A stretch of DNA of 64,000 nucleotides, from the NCBI GenBank assembly GCA_050633545.1, contig JBOEGS010000002.1:372001-436000 (forward strand), written 5' to 3'. A model generated the notes under the pieces. It had not been told where the DNA came from. It saw only the letters and a program-made list of their open reading frames with translations, and ran no database searches. The DNA is from Litorivita sp050633545 (GTDB taxonomy: Bacteria > Pseudomonadota > Alphaproteobacteria > Rhodobacterales > Rhodobacteraceae). Below are positions 54,038 through 62,796 of the stretch, piece after piece (the stretch's first letter is position 1; the number at the start of each line of letters is the position of its first letter). The position numbers and the translations under genes are program-made.

Positions 54038-54865
54038 ATGACACGCATCCCATTGGCCGGAGTGATCGGCCATCCGATCGCCCATTCAAAATCCCCGCAA
54101 CTACATCAGCATTGGTTGAAAACCTACGGGTTGCCCGGGTTCTACATTCCGATGGATGTGGTGTCGGATGATCTTGAAAACGTGCTGAAAACGCTTCCGA
54201 AAATGGGGTTTGTGGGGGTCAATATCACCGTCCCGCATAAAGAGCATGTGATGCAGATCGCCGATTTGATCACAGATCGCGCCACATTGATCGGCGCGGC
54301 GAATACGTTGATCTTTCGCAAAGACGGCAAAATTCACGCCGATAACACCGATGGCTACGGGTTCATTGAAAACCTGCGCCAAGGTGCGCCGCATTGGGAT
54401 CCAAAATCCGGGCCCGCGGCGGTGCTCGGCGCTGGTGGCGCGGCGCGGGCCGTGGTTGCGGCGCTTTTGGATGTAGGGGTGCCGGAAATATTGATCTCGA
54501 ACCGCACCAAGGTGCGCGCCGAAAAGCTCCAAGATGATTTTGGCAAACGCCTCACGGTCGTTGATTGGGTGCAAGCGGGCAATATGCTTGAAGAGGCGAG
54601 CCTTGTCGTCAACACAACCTCTCTTGGAATGATGGGCAAACCCGAACTGCGCGTGCCGCTAGATGGATTACAAAAATCTACTGTGGTGACCGATCTGGTA
54701 TATGCGCCGCTGAAAACCCGTCTTTTGCTTGAGGCGGAAAAGGTAGGGTGCACTACCGTGGACGGCCTTGGCATGTTGCTTCATCAAGCCGTCCCCGCCT
54801 TTGAGCGCTGGTTTGGTCAACGTCCCGAAGTAGACAGCGCCGCGCGCGCCGCGGCTTTGCGATGA
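54038..54865 (+). CDS. aroE: Shikimate dehydrogenase
   Basis: A 275-residue NADP-dependent enzyme of aromatic amino acid synthesis. Substrate site IGHPIAHSKSPQLHQ near residues 11-25, the catalytic lysine in NITVPHKE, ADNTDGYG, and the nucleotide loop LGAGGAARAV. One base after maf. Its end overlaps coaE by four bases (ATGA). Confidence 0.96.
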   Translation: MTRIPLAGVIGHPIAHSKSPQLHQHWLKTYGLPGFYIPMDVVSDDLENVLKTLPKMGFVGVNITVPHKEHVMQIADLITDRATLIGAANTLIFRKDGKIHADNTDGYGFIENLRQGAPHWDPKSGPAAVLGAGGAARAVVAALLDVGVPEILISNRTKVRAEKLQDDFGKRLTVVDWVQAGNMLEEASLVVNTTSLGMMGKPELRVPLDGLQKSTVVTDLVYAPLKTRLLLEAEKVGCTTVDGLGMLLHQAVPAFERWFGQRPEVDSAARAAALR

Positions 54866-55455
54866 TATTCCGCCTCGGTCTGACTGGCTCCATCGGGATG
54901 GGCAAATCCACAACGGCGAAAATGTTTGCCGAAGAGGGCTGCGCCGTATGGGACGCGGATGCCGCGGTGCACCGGCTTTATGCAAAGGACGGCTCAGCGG
55001 TGGCGCCAATGCGGGAGGTGTTTCCTGCTGCGATCATCGATGGCGCCGTATCGCGCGACGCCCTCAAAGAGATAATTGGCGCCGATCCGCAGGCCCTAAA
55101 GCAGATCGAGGCTATCGTTCACCCCCTGCTTGGCGCGGATCGCGCCGATTTTGCCAAGAATGAGGCCTCCGATATTCTCGTCTACGACATTCCCTTGCTG
55201 TTTGAGACTGGCGGCGAAAAGCGTATGGATGCGGTTGTATGTGTCACTGTTTCACCTCAAATCCAACGAGAGCGGGTCATGGCGCGCGGCACAATGACCG
55301 AGGCGCAGTTCGAAAACATCCGCGCCAAACAAATGCCCAATGACGAGAAATGTGCCCGAAGCGATTATGTGATCGAAACCGACACGCTTGAGCATGCCCG
55401 CGCGCAGGTGCAAGATGTTGTGGCAGATATCAGAAAGCGGATGCGCGATGCGTGA
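54862..55455 (+). CDS. coaE: Dephospho-CoA kinase
   Basis: A 197-residue kinase for the last step of CoA synthesis. P-loop GLTGSIGMGKST at residues 6-17; VWDADAAVHRLY and DIPLLFETGG are family marks. Translation is coupled to aroE by the ATGA overlap and to dnaQ by an eight-base overlap. Confidence 0.96.
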   Translation: MIFRLGLTGSIGMGKSTTAKMFAEEGCAVWDADAAVHRLYAKDGSAVAPMREVFPAAIIDGAVSRDALKEIIGADPQALKQIEAIVHPLLGADRADFAKNEASDILVYDIPLLFETGGEKRMDAVVCVTVSPQIQRERVMARGTMTEAQFENIRAKQMPNDEKCARSDYVIETDTLEHARAQVQDVVADIRKRMRDA

Positions 55456-56137
55456 GATTGTCCTCGACACCGAAACCACCGGATTTGAACCCGAAAGCGG
55501 CGACCGGATCGTCGAAATCGGCTGTGTCGAGCTTTATAATCACATGCCGACGGGAAACACCTATCACCAATACATCAACCCCGAGCGCAGCATGCCGCAG
55601 GGCGCGTTCGAAGTGCACGGGCTTGGTGATGATTTCCTGCGCGACAAACCGGTATTCGCCAAGGTCGGGCAGTCTTTTTTGGATTTTATCGGCGACGCGC
55701 GGCTGATCATTCATAACGCCAGCTTTGACATGAAATTCCTCAATGCCGAGCTGAAATGGATGGGATTGCCCTTGCTGCCCATGTCGCAGGCGCTTGATAC
55801 GCTTGCCATTGCGCGTAAAAAATTCCCAGGCTCGCCCGCCTCGCTCGACGCGCTGTGCCGCCGTTTCGGTATCGACAATTCCAACCGCACCTTGCACGGC
55901 GCTTTGCTTGATAGTGAGATTCTGGCGGAAGTCTATCTTGAGCTGATTGGCGGGCGGCAGCCGGATTTCGGGCTTGGCGCCGTCCCTCAAGAAAAGCGTA
56001 GCGAGACCCAAGTCAGCAGCGATTGGCGCCCTGCCCCGCGCCCCTCGCCCTTGCCGCCGCGCATCACAGACGAAGAAGCCGCCGCCCATAAAGCCTTTGT
56101 CGAGGCGATGGGCGACGGCGCGCTTTGGTCTAAATAG
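55448..56137 (+). CDS. dnaQ: DNA polymerase III epsilon subunit, proofreading exonuclease
   Basis: A 229-residue 3'-5' exonuclease. Exo I motif DTETTGFEP at residues 6-14, Exo II HNASFDMKFLN, Exo III HGALLDSEILAEVY, with all acidic residues present. The C-terminal tail (after about 180) is proline-rich and would bind the alpha subunit. The start overlaps coaE by eight bases. The maf-aroE-coaE-dnaQ order is that next to the Caulobacter origin. Confidence 0.96.
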   Translation: MREIVLDTETTGFEPESGDRIVEIGCVELYNHMPTGNTYHQYINPERSMPQGAFEVHGLGDDFLRDKPVFAKVGQSFLDFIGDARLIIHNASFDMKFLNAELKWMGLPLLPMSQALDTLAIARKKFPGSPASLDALCRRFGIDNSNRTLHGALLDSEILAEVYLELIGGRQPDFGLGAVPQEKRSETQVSSDWRPAPRPSPLPPRITDEEAAAHKAFVEAMGDGALWSK

Positions 56138-56153
56138 GGCTAAAACAGAGACT

Positions 56154-56167
56154 GTTTCGGCCGAAAC
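56154..56167. repeat. Perfect 14-bp palindrome between dnaQ and secB
   Basis: GTTTCGGCCGAAAC, in the 33-base gap where the two genes converge. It could be a weak terminator stem or a protein site. Confidence 0.6.
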
Positions 56168-56170
56168 CCG

Positions 56171-56656
56171 TCAGGAAGCGGGCTGCGCCTCTTGCTGGCG
56201 GCGTGCGATTTCGGCGCGGTAAAGCTGCACAAAATCGATATTGTCGAGGTTCAACGGCGGAAAGCCCCCGTCGCGGGTCACGTCCGACACAATGCGGCGC
56301 AAGAACGGGAAAGTCAGGCGCGGGCACTCGATCAACAAGAACGGGTGCATTTGCTCTTCTGGCACGCCCTCAATGTTGAACACGCCCGCATATTCGATCT
56401 CGAGCAAAAACAGCGTGTCTTTGGTGGTTTTATCCGAGGAGGTCACGACCAGCTTGGTCACAACTTCGAACTGGTTCGCCGTATCGCGCGGTTTGGCGTC
56501 GAGATTGACCTGCACCTGCACATCGGGTTGCACGTTGCCTTTGCCACCCTTCTGCGCCAGCACGTTTTCGAACGACATGTCGCGAATATACTGGGTCAGG
56601 ATGTTCATTTTGATCTGGGGCATTTCCGGTGCCGCGCCGTTGCCATTTTCGGCCAT
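56171..56656 (-). CDS. secB: Protein-export chaperone SecB
   Basis: A 161-residue SecB, a tetrameric chaperone that keeps preproteins unfolded and hands them to SecA. QMKMNILTQY-like QIKMNILTQYIRDMSFENV, VTKLVVTSSDKT and LFPFLRRIVSDVTRDGGFPPL-like parts are the family marks. The SecA zinc tail that receives it is intact in this window. fxsA lies 77 bases upstream on the same strand. Confidence 0.96.
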   Translation of the reverse strand: MAENGNGAAPEMPQIKMNILTQYIRDMSFENVLAQKGGKGNVQPDVQVQVNLDAKPRDTANQFEVVTKLVVTSSDKTTKDTLFLLEIEYAGVFNIEGVPEEQMHPFLLIECPRLTFPFLRRIVSDVTRDGGFPPLNLDNIDFVQLYRAEIARRQQEAQPAS

Positions 56657-56733
56657 CGTGTTCTTCTCCCAAAGGGTTCAACAAATTCGCTACAGCCTTA
56701 TCAGCTTGGCAAAGCCGCCTCAACCGAAAGGCG

Positions 56734-57216
56734 TCAGTGCTTGGTCCAACCCGAGGGCGTGTGTGTCGGACGCTTGGGCGGGTCAACTTCGGTGAACTCC
56801 ACGTCGATCACATCGCCTTGCTCTGGCGCGGGCCGCGCGGGGCCGGATGCGCCCATTTCGAACCGCGCCACGGTGATCCGCTTGCGAGCTTCGCGCATCA
56901 CGGCGCGCCGGACGGGCGGCAACAGCAGCGAAATGCCTATCGCGTCGGTAAAGAACCCGGGCGTCAGCAAAAGAACACCTGCCACCAAAATCATTGCGCC
57001 ATGGGCCAAAGGCTCGGTCGGGTCCTGCATTTGCGACAGCGAGCGGCGCACGTCACCCATCGCCAGAGCGCCCTGTTGGCGCATTAAACGGTGGCCAATC
57101 ACCGCGGTCAAAAGCACAAGGCCGAGCGTCGGCCATGTTCCGATCAAACCGCCGACCTGCAAGAACAGGGCGATTTCAATCAGTGGAACAGCAATAAACG
57201 CGATCAAAAGCCACAT
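56734..57216 (-). CDS. FxsA-family membrane protein
   Basis: A 160-residue protein with an N-terminal membrane part: helices at about 1-20 (MWLLIAFIAVPLIEIALFLQVGG), 25-45 and 70-95 (GAMILVAGVLLLTPGFFTDAIG). The GFFTD motif is the family mark. The tail is cytosolic. E. coli FxsA overexpression relieves F-plasmid exclusion of phage T7, but its normal role is unknown. AGGAG precedes the ATG at 57216; the reading open to 57264 is not used. Confidence 0.88.
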   Translation of the reverse strand: MWLLIAFIAVPLIEIALFLQVGGLIGTWPTLGLVLLTAVIGHRLMRQQGALAMGDVRRSLSQMQDPTEPLAHGAMILVAGVLLLTPGFFTDAIGISLLLPPVRRAVMREARKRITVARFEMGASGPARPAPEQGDVIDVEFTEVDPPKRPTHTPSGWTKH

Positions 57217-57323
57217 GGGCACACTCCTCTTTTGCGCCGCTATGGTGGACTTGGCGGCGCTCAAACCCTACATAGGAGCATGCAGGCAAGGTTTCCATGC
57301 CCTGCCCCCAGACGAGGTAACAC

Positions 57324-57983
57324 ATGAACGCGCCCATCATTCAGCTTTTGGTCTTGGCAGGTATTGCCATCTTCTTGATTTTGCGACTGAAAAACGTGCT
57401 CGGCACCCGTGAAGGCTTTGAAAAGCCGGTTTTGCCGAAAACCGCCGATACCGCATCGCAGCGCCCCGATTTTGAGGTGATCGAAGGCGGGCCGGACCGC
57501 GATATCATCGACCACGTCGCCGAAGGCAGCCCCGCCGCCAAAGCATTGGCCGCGATGAAGGCCGCCGAACCGAGCTTTAACGTGGGAGAATTCTTGCAAG
57601 GCGCGCGCGGTGCCTATGAGATGATCTTGATGGGGTTCGAACGCGGCGAGATGGCCGAAATCAAACCCTTTCTCGGCGACGAGGTTTACCAAACCTTTGC
57701 CGAGGTCGTCGAAGCACGCCATGCACAGGGCCTGACCATCGAGGCCGATTTTGTTGGTTTGCGCGAAATGACCTTGGACGACGCAGTTTTCGAAGAGGCT
57801 ACAGGCCGCGCGATTTTGGATGTTCGTTTCACCGGTGAATTGACGTCCATCGTGCGCGATAACGAGGGCGACATTATCGAGGGCCGCGATGGCAAGGTCA
57901 AACGACAGCGCGATGTCTGGAGCTTTGAGCGGCACATGGGCGCGGACGATCCCAATTGGATACTCGTCGCGACGGGTGAATGA
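57324..57983 (+). CDS. Tim44/TimA-domain protein
   Basis: A 219-residue protein. A membrane helix occupies about residues 4-20 (IIQLLVLAGIAIFLILRL). The Tim44-like domain runs from about 75 (FNVGEFLQGARGAYEMILMGFERG) to the end, which has DVWSFERHMGADDPNWILVATGE. In alphaproteobacteria such a protein (TimA) is thought to act at the inner membrane and is related to mitochondrial Tim44. Overlaps mltA by four bases. The secB/fxsA genes are divergent from it. Confidence 0.9.
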   Translation: MNAPIIQLLVLAGIAIFLILRLKNVLGTREGFEKPVLPKTADTASQRPDFEVIEGGPDRDIIDHVAEGSPAAKALAAMKAAEPSFNVGEFLQGARGAYEMILMGFERGEMAEIKPFLGDEVYQTFAEVVEARHAQGLTIEADFVGLREMTLDDAVFEEATGRAILDVRFTGELTSIVRDNEGDIIEGRDGKVKRQRDVWSFERHMGADDPNWILVATGE

Positions 57984-59035
57984 CGTGGCGGGCGTTGGCG
58001 GCGGGCCTTGCCTTTGCCGCCTGCGCCTTTTCGACCTTGGATGATGCCGTGGCCGATACCGCGAAACTCTCTTATGATTTTATCGCCTTCTCTGATCTGG
58101 ATGGTTGGCCCGAGGATGATCACCTTGCGGCGATAGAGGTGTTTCGACAGACCTGCGATGTGCCAAGCGATCCCGAGTGGAAGAGACTATGCAGTGCGGC
58201 CAAAACAGCAGCAGATCCGCGCGCCTTCTTTGAGGCGCAGTTTCAGCCTGTGCGCATATCCGACGGGGCGGATGCTCTTTTCACCGGCTATTTTGAACCC
58301 GAAATCAACGGCGCGTCCGAGCGCTCGGATGTGTTTCGCCATCCGGTCTATGCTTTGCCGCCCGAAGCAAGCGGCGAAAAACCATGGCTGAGCCGCCAAG
58401 AGATTGAAGCCAGCGGCGCGCTGCGCGATCGCGGGTTGGAACTGGCGTGGATTGCCGAGCCGGTCGATCTGTTTTTCCTGCAAGTCCAAGGCTCGGGGCG
58501 CATCCGGTTTGAGGGCGGCGGCGTTTTGCGTCTGGGTTATGCGGGCAAAAACGGCCATCCTTACCGCTCTATCGGCAAAGAACTGGTTCGGCGGGGCACA
58601 TTTACGCCCGAGGCGCTCTCTGCGGATGTGATCAAGCAGTGGGTGCGCGCCAACCCGCATGAGGGCGCGCAGCTTTTGTTGCACAATCGGTCCTATGTGT
58701 TCTTCCGCGAACTGACGGATGTGCCCGCCGACCAAGGACCGGTTGGCGCGATGGGCCGCTCGGTTACGCCTCTGCGCTCCATTGCGGTCGATCCCGATAT
58801 TACCCCGCTCGGGGCGCCGGTTTGGGTGGACAAGGCGGAGCCGAACCCCATGCGCCGTTTGATGGTTGCCCAAGATACCGGATCGGCGATCAAAGGCGCG
58901 CAACGGGCCGACATCTTCTTTGGCACCGGCGAGAGTGCGGGCCTCAATGCCGGTCGTTTGCGTGACGGGGGCCGTATGACTGTGCTCTTGCCCAAGAAAA
59001 TCGCGGCGGCTTTGATGGCGGAGCGCAACCAATGA
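57980..59035 (+). CDS. mltA: Membrane-bound lytic murein transglycosylase A
   Basis: A 351-residue enzyme that cleaves peptidoglycan glycan strands. The N-terminus is a signal peptide (ALAAGLAFAACAFS, cleavage near AVADTA); the Cys there could be a lipobox but the context is weak. The MltA domain has FTGYFEPEI, WIAEPVDLFFLQVQGSGRI, and the C-terminal 3D-fold motif VAQDTGSAIKGAQRADIFFGTG, whose Asp residues are the active site. Between the Tim44-like and smr genes, both overlapping it by four bases. Confidence 0.94.
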   Translation: MTWRALAAGLAFAACAFSTLDDAVADTAKLSYDFIAFSDLDGWPEDDHLAAIEVFRQTCDVPSDPEWKRLCSAAKTAADPRAFFEAQFQPVRISDGADALFTGYFEPEINGASERSDVFRHPVYALPPEASGEKPWLSRQEIEASGALRDRGLELAWIAEPVDLFFLQVQGSGRIRFEGGGVLRLGYAGKNGHPYRSIGKELVRRGTFTPEALSADVIKQWVRANPHEGAQLLLHNRSYVFFRELTDVPADQGPVGAMGRSVTPLRSIAVDPDITPLGAPVWVDKAEPNPMRRLMVAQDTGSAIKGAQRADIFFGTGESAGLNAGRLRDGGRMTVLLPKKIAAALMAERNQ

Positions 59036-59616
59036 GCCGCCGCAAGTTACGCCCCGACGAAATTGAGCTTTGGGCCCAAGTCGCCGCCACGGCAGAGCGG
59101 CTCAACCCTCACCGCCCGAATGGCGCGCCCGAACATACGCCGCGCCCCAAGCCGAAGCCGCAAAAGACACTGCACCCGCGCGAGGATTTTTCCATCGGCG
59201 CCCATGCGAGGGCCAAGCCGCAGGAAAATACGCTGGTCGCGCCGGTGCGTGACCGCATCGCCAGCGCGCCGCTGAATATGGATAAAAAGACCTTTGCGCG
59301 GCTCAAGCGCGGCAAGCTGCGCCCCGAAGGCAAGCTCGATCTGCACGGCATGACCATGGACCAGGCGCATCCGGCTCTGTCGCGTTTTATCCTGTCGTCG
59401 CACGCGAGCGGCAAAAGGTTGGTGCTCGTGGTGACCGGCAAGGGTAAACACCGTGATGAGGGCGGCCCGATCCCCGTCCGGCACGGCGTTTTGCGCCACA
59501 ACGTGCCGCAATGGCTCGCGATGGCGCCGCTATCGGCTTTGGTCTTGCAGATTTCCGAAGCGCACCTCAAACATGGCGGCGGCGGCGCATATTATATTTA
59601 TCTGCGGCGAAAATAG
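59032..59616 (+). CDS. Smr-domain protein
   Basis: A 194-residue protein with a proline- and basic-rich first half (about 1-90) and a C-terminal Smr domain: LDLHGMTMDQAH near residue 103 and LVVTGKGKH near 143. Smr domains can nick DNA or cut RNA; a free-standing one is not a MutS2. mutS itself is 18 kb away. The stop codon is inside a terminator hairpin. Last gene of the tim44-mltA-smr operon. Confidence 0.9.
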   Translation: MSRRKLRPDEIELWAQVAATAERLNPHRPNGAPEHTPRPKPKPQKTLHPREDFSIGAHARAKPQENTLVAPVRDRIASAPLNMDKKTFARLKRGKLRPEGKLDLHGMTMDQAHPALSRFILSSHASGKRLVLVVTGKGKHRDEGGPIPVRHGVLRHNVPQWLAMAPLSALVLQISEAHLKHGGGGAYYIYLRRK

Positions 59617-59627
59617 CGCCGTTTTTT
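59605..59627 (+). terminator. Rho-independent terminator overlapping the smr stop codon
   Basis: CGGCG (59605-59609) pairs with CGCCG (59617-59621), followed by six T. The stop codon TAG lies in the loop. The stem is short. Confidence 0.65.
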
Positions 59628-59643
59628 GCCGCAAAACGCCCCG

Positions 59644-60759
59644 CTAATTCCCGTTGGGGTTTGCGATTACCAATGCGGGCGACAAGATCAATTGCGTCGC
59701 GTTGCGCACTGTTAGCGCCGTCCCGGGGAGCAATCCCGCCATCCCGGCGCGATCTTTTTGGAAGGCGCTGTCGAGATCGACGGCCCCGTTCAAAAGCGCG
59801 ATGAGGGTTGGCGAATTGCCGATGGTAAAATGCCCGTCGGCCGTGCGTGCAAATTGGGTCACATCGATGATGGTGACCGGATATTCGGAAATCTCGTCAG
59901 GGCTTTCGATATTGCCAAGGCGCTTTGAGCTGCCGTTCAACCGCGCCGACAACCGCAAGGCGCGGTCGCGGTTGGAGACGAAAATCGCAAAGGGTTGGGG
60001 CAGGGCATTGACGCGGTCGGCTTGGCTGCGAAACAGATCAAGATCAATATCTGGAGAGATCAGAACAACGCCGCTCAGCGCCTTTTTCGACCAACCGGGT
60101 GTGCCGATTTCGATCTGGCGCAGGGCCTCCATGACCAAAAGCGTTCCCATCGAGTGCCCGACGAGCACAATCCGGCTGGGCCCCGCCTTTTGAACATCGC
60201 GTAGCAAGGCCTCCAATCCGTCGCGCGCAAAAAGCATGCTGTCGCGGTCGTGGGTATAGCCCAAAGGATTGGCCGCAGAGGGCCACGAGTAATGCACCGC
60301 CGTTCCGGGCAACTCGATATCATGCATCAACTGGGCAATCCGGTAAGCCCCGTCGGTGTAGCTGTTGTTATAGCCATGCACATAGATCGTGACCTCGCGG
60401 TCGCCGCGTGGCCGCGATTTTATCTCCTGCGAGAGGCTGCCTATGAAGGCGTTTTCACCATCGAAATTGGTCTTACCGGCGAGGGTGAATTCGCGCTGCG
60501 GGTTTGGCCGTGTCGTTGCCGCGCGAATTTTCCCGGGGATATGTTCAGGCGGGATAGAAACGTCGAGCTGTGCATAGCTGAGCGTTCTGCTGCGATCCTT
60601 GCCGAAATTCCCATCATCGTTGCGCGCGCGCGACGTGGCAACAAACACCGGATAGATTGTGCCGATATTGCGGGCTTCGGGCACCAATGTGGCCAATGTC
60701 CGGTCGGCGCACCCTGCGCCCAACAGCAGCAATACAAAAACGGTAATCACGCGCGACAT
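59644..60759 (-). CDS. Alpha/beta hydrolase lipoprotein (DUF900 type)
   Basis: A 371-residue exported hydrolase. The signal MSRVITVFVLLLLGAGC has a lipobox ending at Cys17. The hydrolase fold has HGYNNSYTDGAYR near residue 127, the nucleophile elbow VGHSMGT near 197 and later DRALRLS. DUF900 proteins are alpha/beta hydrolases of unknown substrate. It lies after hslU on the same strand, 60 bases downstream. Confidence 0.88.
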   Translation of the reverse strand: MSRVITVFVLLLLGAGCADRTLATLVPEARNIGTIYPVFVATSRARNDDGNFGKDRSRTLSYAQLDVSIPPEHIPGKIRAATTRPNPQREFTLAGKTNFDGENAFIGSLSQEIKSRPRGDREVTIYVHGYNNSYTDGAYRIAQLMHDIELPGTAVHYSWPSAANPLGYTHDRDSMLFARDGLEALLRDVQKAGPSRIVLVGHSMGTLLVMEALRQIEIGTPGWSKKALSGVVLISPDIDLDLFRSQADRVNALPQPFAIFVSNRDRALRLSARLNGSSKRLGNIESPDEISEYPVTIIDVTQFARTADGHFTIGNSPTLIALLNGAVDLDSAFQKDRAGMAGLLPGTALTVRNATQLILSPALVIANPNGN

Positions 60760-60819
60760 GTCTGTCCCCAATCAAGATGGAGCAAGCATGTAACAGGACG
60801 GGGGCGAATGACCAGAGAT

Positions 60820-62130
60820 TTAGAGCATATAGCGGCTTACATCCGCCGATTTGGTCAGGCTGCCGAGGTTTTTATCAACAAAATCGGCATCTACGGTGAT
60901 CCCTTCGCCGCCCCGATCGGGGGCAGAAAAAGACAACTCCTCAAACACGCGCTCAAGCACGGTATAAAGCCGCCGCGCACCGATGTTCTCAACCGATTGG
61001 TTCACCTGTGCGGCAATGCGGGCGAGGGCGGCAATGCCTTCTGGCGTGAAATCCACGCGCACCTCTTCGGTGGCCATCAGGGCGGTGTATTGGCGGGTCA
61101 AGGCATTGTCGGTTTCGGTCAGAATGCGCACGAAATCTTCCTCGGTCAGGGCGCGCAATTCGACGCGGATCGGCAAGCGACCTTGCAACTCGGGCAACAG
61201 GTCCGATGGCTTGGCTATGTGAAACGCGCCAGAGGCGATGAAGAGAATGTGATCGGTTTTCACCGCCCCGTATTTGGTAGAAACCGTCGTGCCCTCGATG
61301 AGCGGCAGCAAGTCGCGCTGCACGCCTTCGCGGCTGACATCCCCGCCGCGCGCGTCAGTGCGGGCGCAAACTTTGTCAATTTCATCAAGAAAAACAATGC
61401 CGTTTTGCTCGACCGCGCTGAGCGCCGCGCGTGTGACGGCTTCGTCATCCAAAAGCTTATCGGCCTCTTCGCCAATGAGCAAAGGATAGCTTTGCGCCAC
61501 CGTCACCTTGCGTTTGGTGGTTTTTCCGCCAAAGGCTTTGCCAAAAATATCGCCCAGATTCATCATCCCCATTTGTCCGCCGGGCTGTCCGGGAATATCG
61601 AACATCGGCATGCCGGAACCTGCGGCATCGGCGACTTCGATCTCGATCTCCGTATCGTCCAATTCGCCTGATTTCAGCTTCTTGCGAAACATCTCGCGCG
61701 TCGCCTCGCGCGCATCCGTTCCGGCAATCGCTTCGATCACACGCTCTTCGGCGGCGGCATGCGCGCGGGCCTTGACGTCTTCGCGCATCTGCTCGCGGGT
61801 CATCGCAATCGCGCTATCCATCAGATCGCGAATGATTTGCTCCACATCGCGCCCGACATAGCCGACCTCGGTGAATTTCGTCGCCTCGACCTTGATAAAT
61901 GGCGCGCGTGCAAGGCGGGCCAGCCGCCGCGAAATTTCGGTTTTGCCGACGCCGGTCGGTCCGATCATCAAGATATTCTTGGGATAAACCTCGTCACGCA
62001 AATCGTCGGGCAACTGTTGCCGACGCCAACGATTGCGCAACGCAACGGCAACGGCGCGCTTTGCGTCCGCCTGTCCGATCACAAAGCGGTCAAGCTCGGA
62101 TACAATCTCGCGGGGGGTCAGGTCGGTCAT
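60820..62130 (-). CDS. hslU: ATP-dependent protease ATPase subunit HslU
   Basis: A 436-residue AAA+ unfoldase that feeds HslV. Walker A GPTGVGKTE near residue 56; the pore motif KFTEVGYVGRDVE, and the C-terminal sensor-2 region are present. The very C-terminus DVSRYML inserts into HslV. The start at 62130 overlaps hslV by four bases. The I domain (about 110-240) is normal in length. Confidence 0.97.
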   Translation of the reverse strand: MTDLTPREIVSELDRFVIGQADAKRAVAVALRNRWRRQQLPDDLRDEVYPKNILMIGPTGVGKTEISRRLARLARAPFIKVEATKFTEVGYVGRDVEQIIRDLMDSAIAMTREQMREDVKARAHAAAEERVIEAIAGTDAREATREMFRKKLKSGELDDTEIEIEVADAAGSGMPMFDIPGQPGGQMGMMNLGDIFGKAFGGKTTKRKVTVAQSYPLLIGEEADKLLDDEAVTRAALSAVEQNGIVFLDEIDKVCARTDARGGDVSREGVQRDLLPLIEGTTVSTKYGAVKTDHILFIASGAFHIAKPSDLLPELQGRLPIRVELRALTEEDFVRILTETDNALTRQYTALMATEEVRVDFTPEGIAALARIAAQVNQSVENIGARRLYTVLERVFEELSFSAPDRGGEGITVDADFVDKNLGSLTKSADVSRYML

Positions 62131-62684
62131 TTCGAAATGCTCTCTACGGTCAGGTTGCCATTGGTATAAACGCAAATATCGGCGGCGATGGCCATTGCGG
62201 CTCGGGCGATGGCTTCGGCGTCTTTGTCGCTATCCATCATGCCGCGCGCGGCGGCGAGGGCGAAATTGCCGCCCGACCCGATGGCGGTCACGTCATGCTC
62301 GGGGGCCAAAACATCGCCCGCACCGGTGATGACAAGCAGCTCGTCGCCATCGGTCACGATCAACATCGCTTCGAGCTTTTGCAGATATTTATCGGTGCGC
62401 CAATCCTTGGCCAATTCCACCGAGGCGCGTGCCAATTGGCCGGGTGTGGCTTCCAATTTGGCCTCGAGCCGTTCGAGCAATGTAAAGGCATCGGCCGTTG
62501 ATCCGGCAAATCCCGCCACCACGTCATAGCCGCCAGGGCTGAGCCGGCGCACCTTGCGCGCGCTGCCTTTGATCACGGTCTGGCCAAGCGAGACCTGCCC
62601 GTCGCCCGCGATCACCACTCTGCCGCCCTTCTTGACGCCAATGATCGTTGTTCCGTGCCATCCGGGGAATTGGTCTTGTGCCAT
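62127..62684 (-). CDS. hslV: ATP-dependent protease peptidase subunit HslV
   Basis: A 185-residue threonine peptidase of the bacterial proteasome-like complex. The catalytic threonine is Thr12 or Thr13 in HGTTIIGVKK, so about 11 residues (MAQDQFPGWHG) form a propeptide, longer than the single Met removed in E. coli. GGNFALAAARGMM is a family mark. GGAGG precedes the ATG; the frame open to 62774 is not used. A heat-shock-like promoter lies upstream. Confidence 0.96.
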   Translation of the reverse strand: MAQDQFPGWHGTTIIGVKKGGRVVIAGDGQVSLGQTVIKGSARKVRRLSPGGYDVVAGFAGSTADAFTLLERLEAKLEATPGQLARASVELAKDWRTDKYLQKLEAMLIVTDGDELLVITGAGDVLAPEHDVTAIGSGGNFALAAARGMMDSDKDAEAIARAAMAIAADICVYTNGNLTVESISK

Positions 62685-62710
62685 GCGTGCCTCCATTATC
62701 TTGTGGCAAT

Positions 62711-62739
62711 ATATGGAGCGTGGGGCAGGGCGGCACAAG
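62711..62739 (-). promoter_or_regulatory. Candidate sigma-32 (RpoH) promoter of hslVU
   Basis: On the minus strand CTTGTGC (62733-62739) and CTCCATAT (62711-62718) are 14 bases apart, close to the RpoH pattern CTTGAAA-N12-15-CCCCATNT. The start codon of hslV follows 26 bases after the -10. Confidence 0.5.
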
Positions 62740-62796
62740 GCCCGCCCGCCTTTGGCGCCCCTTGCCCGCAACATTGCGCCGCGCTAGCGTGCCTGC

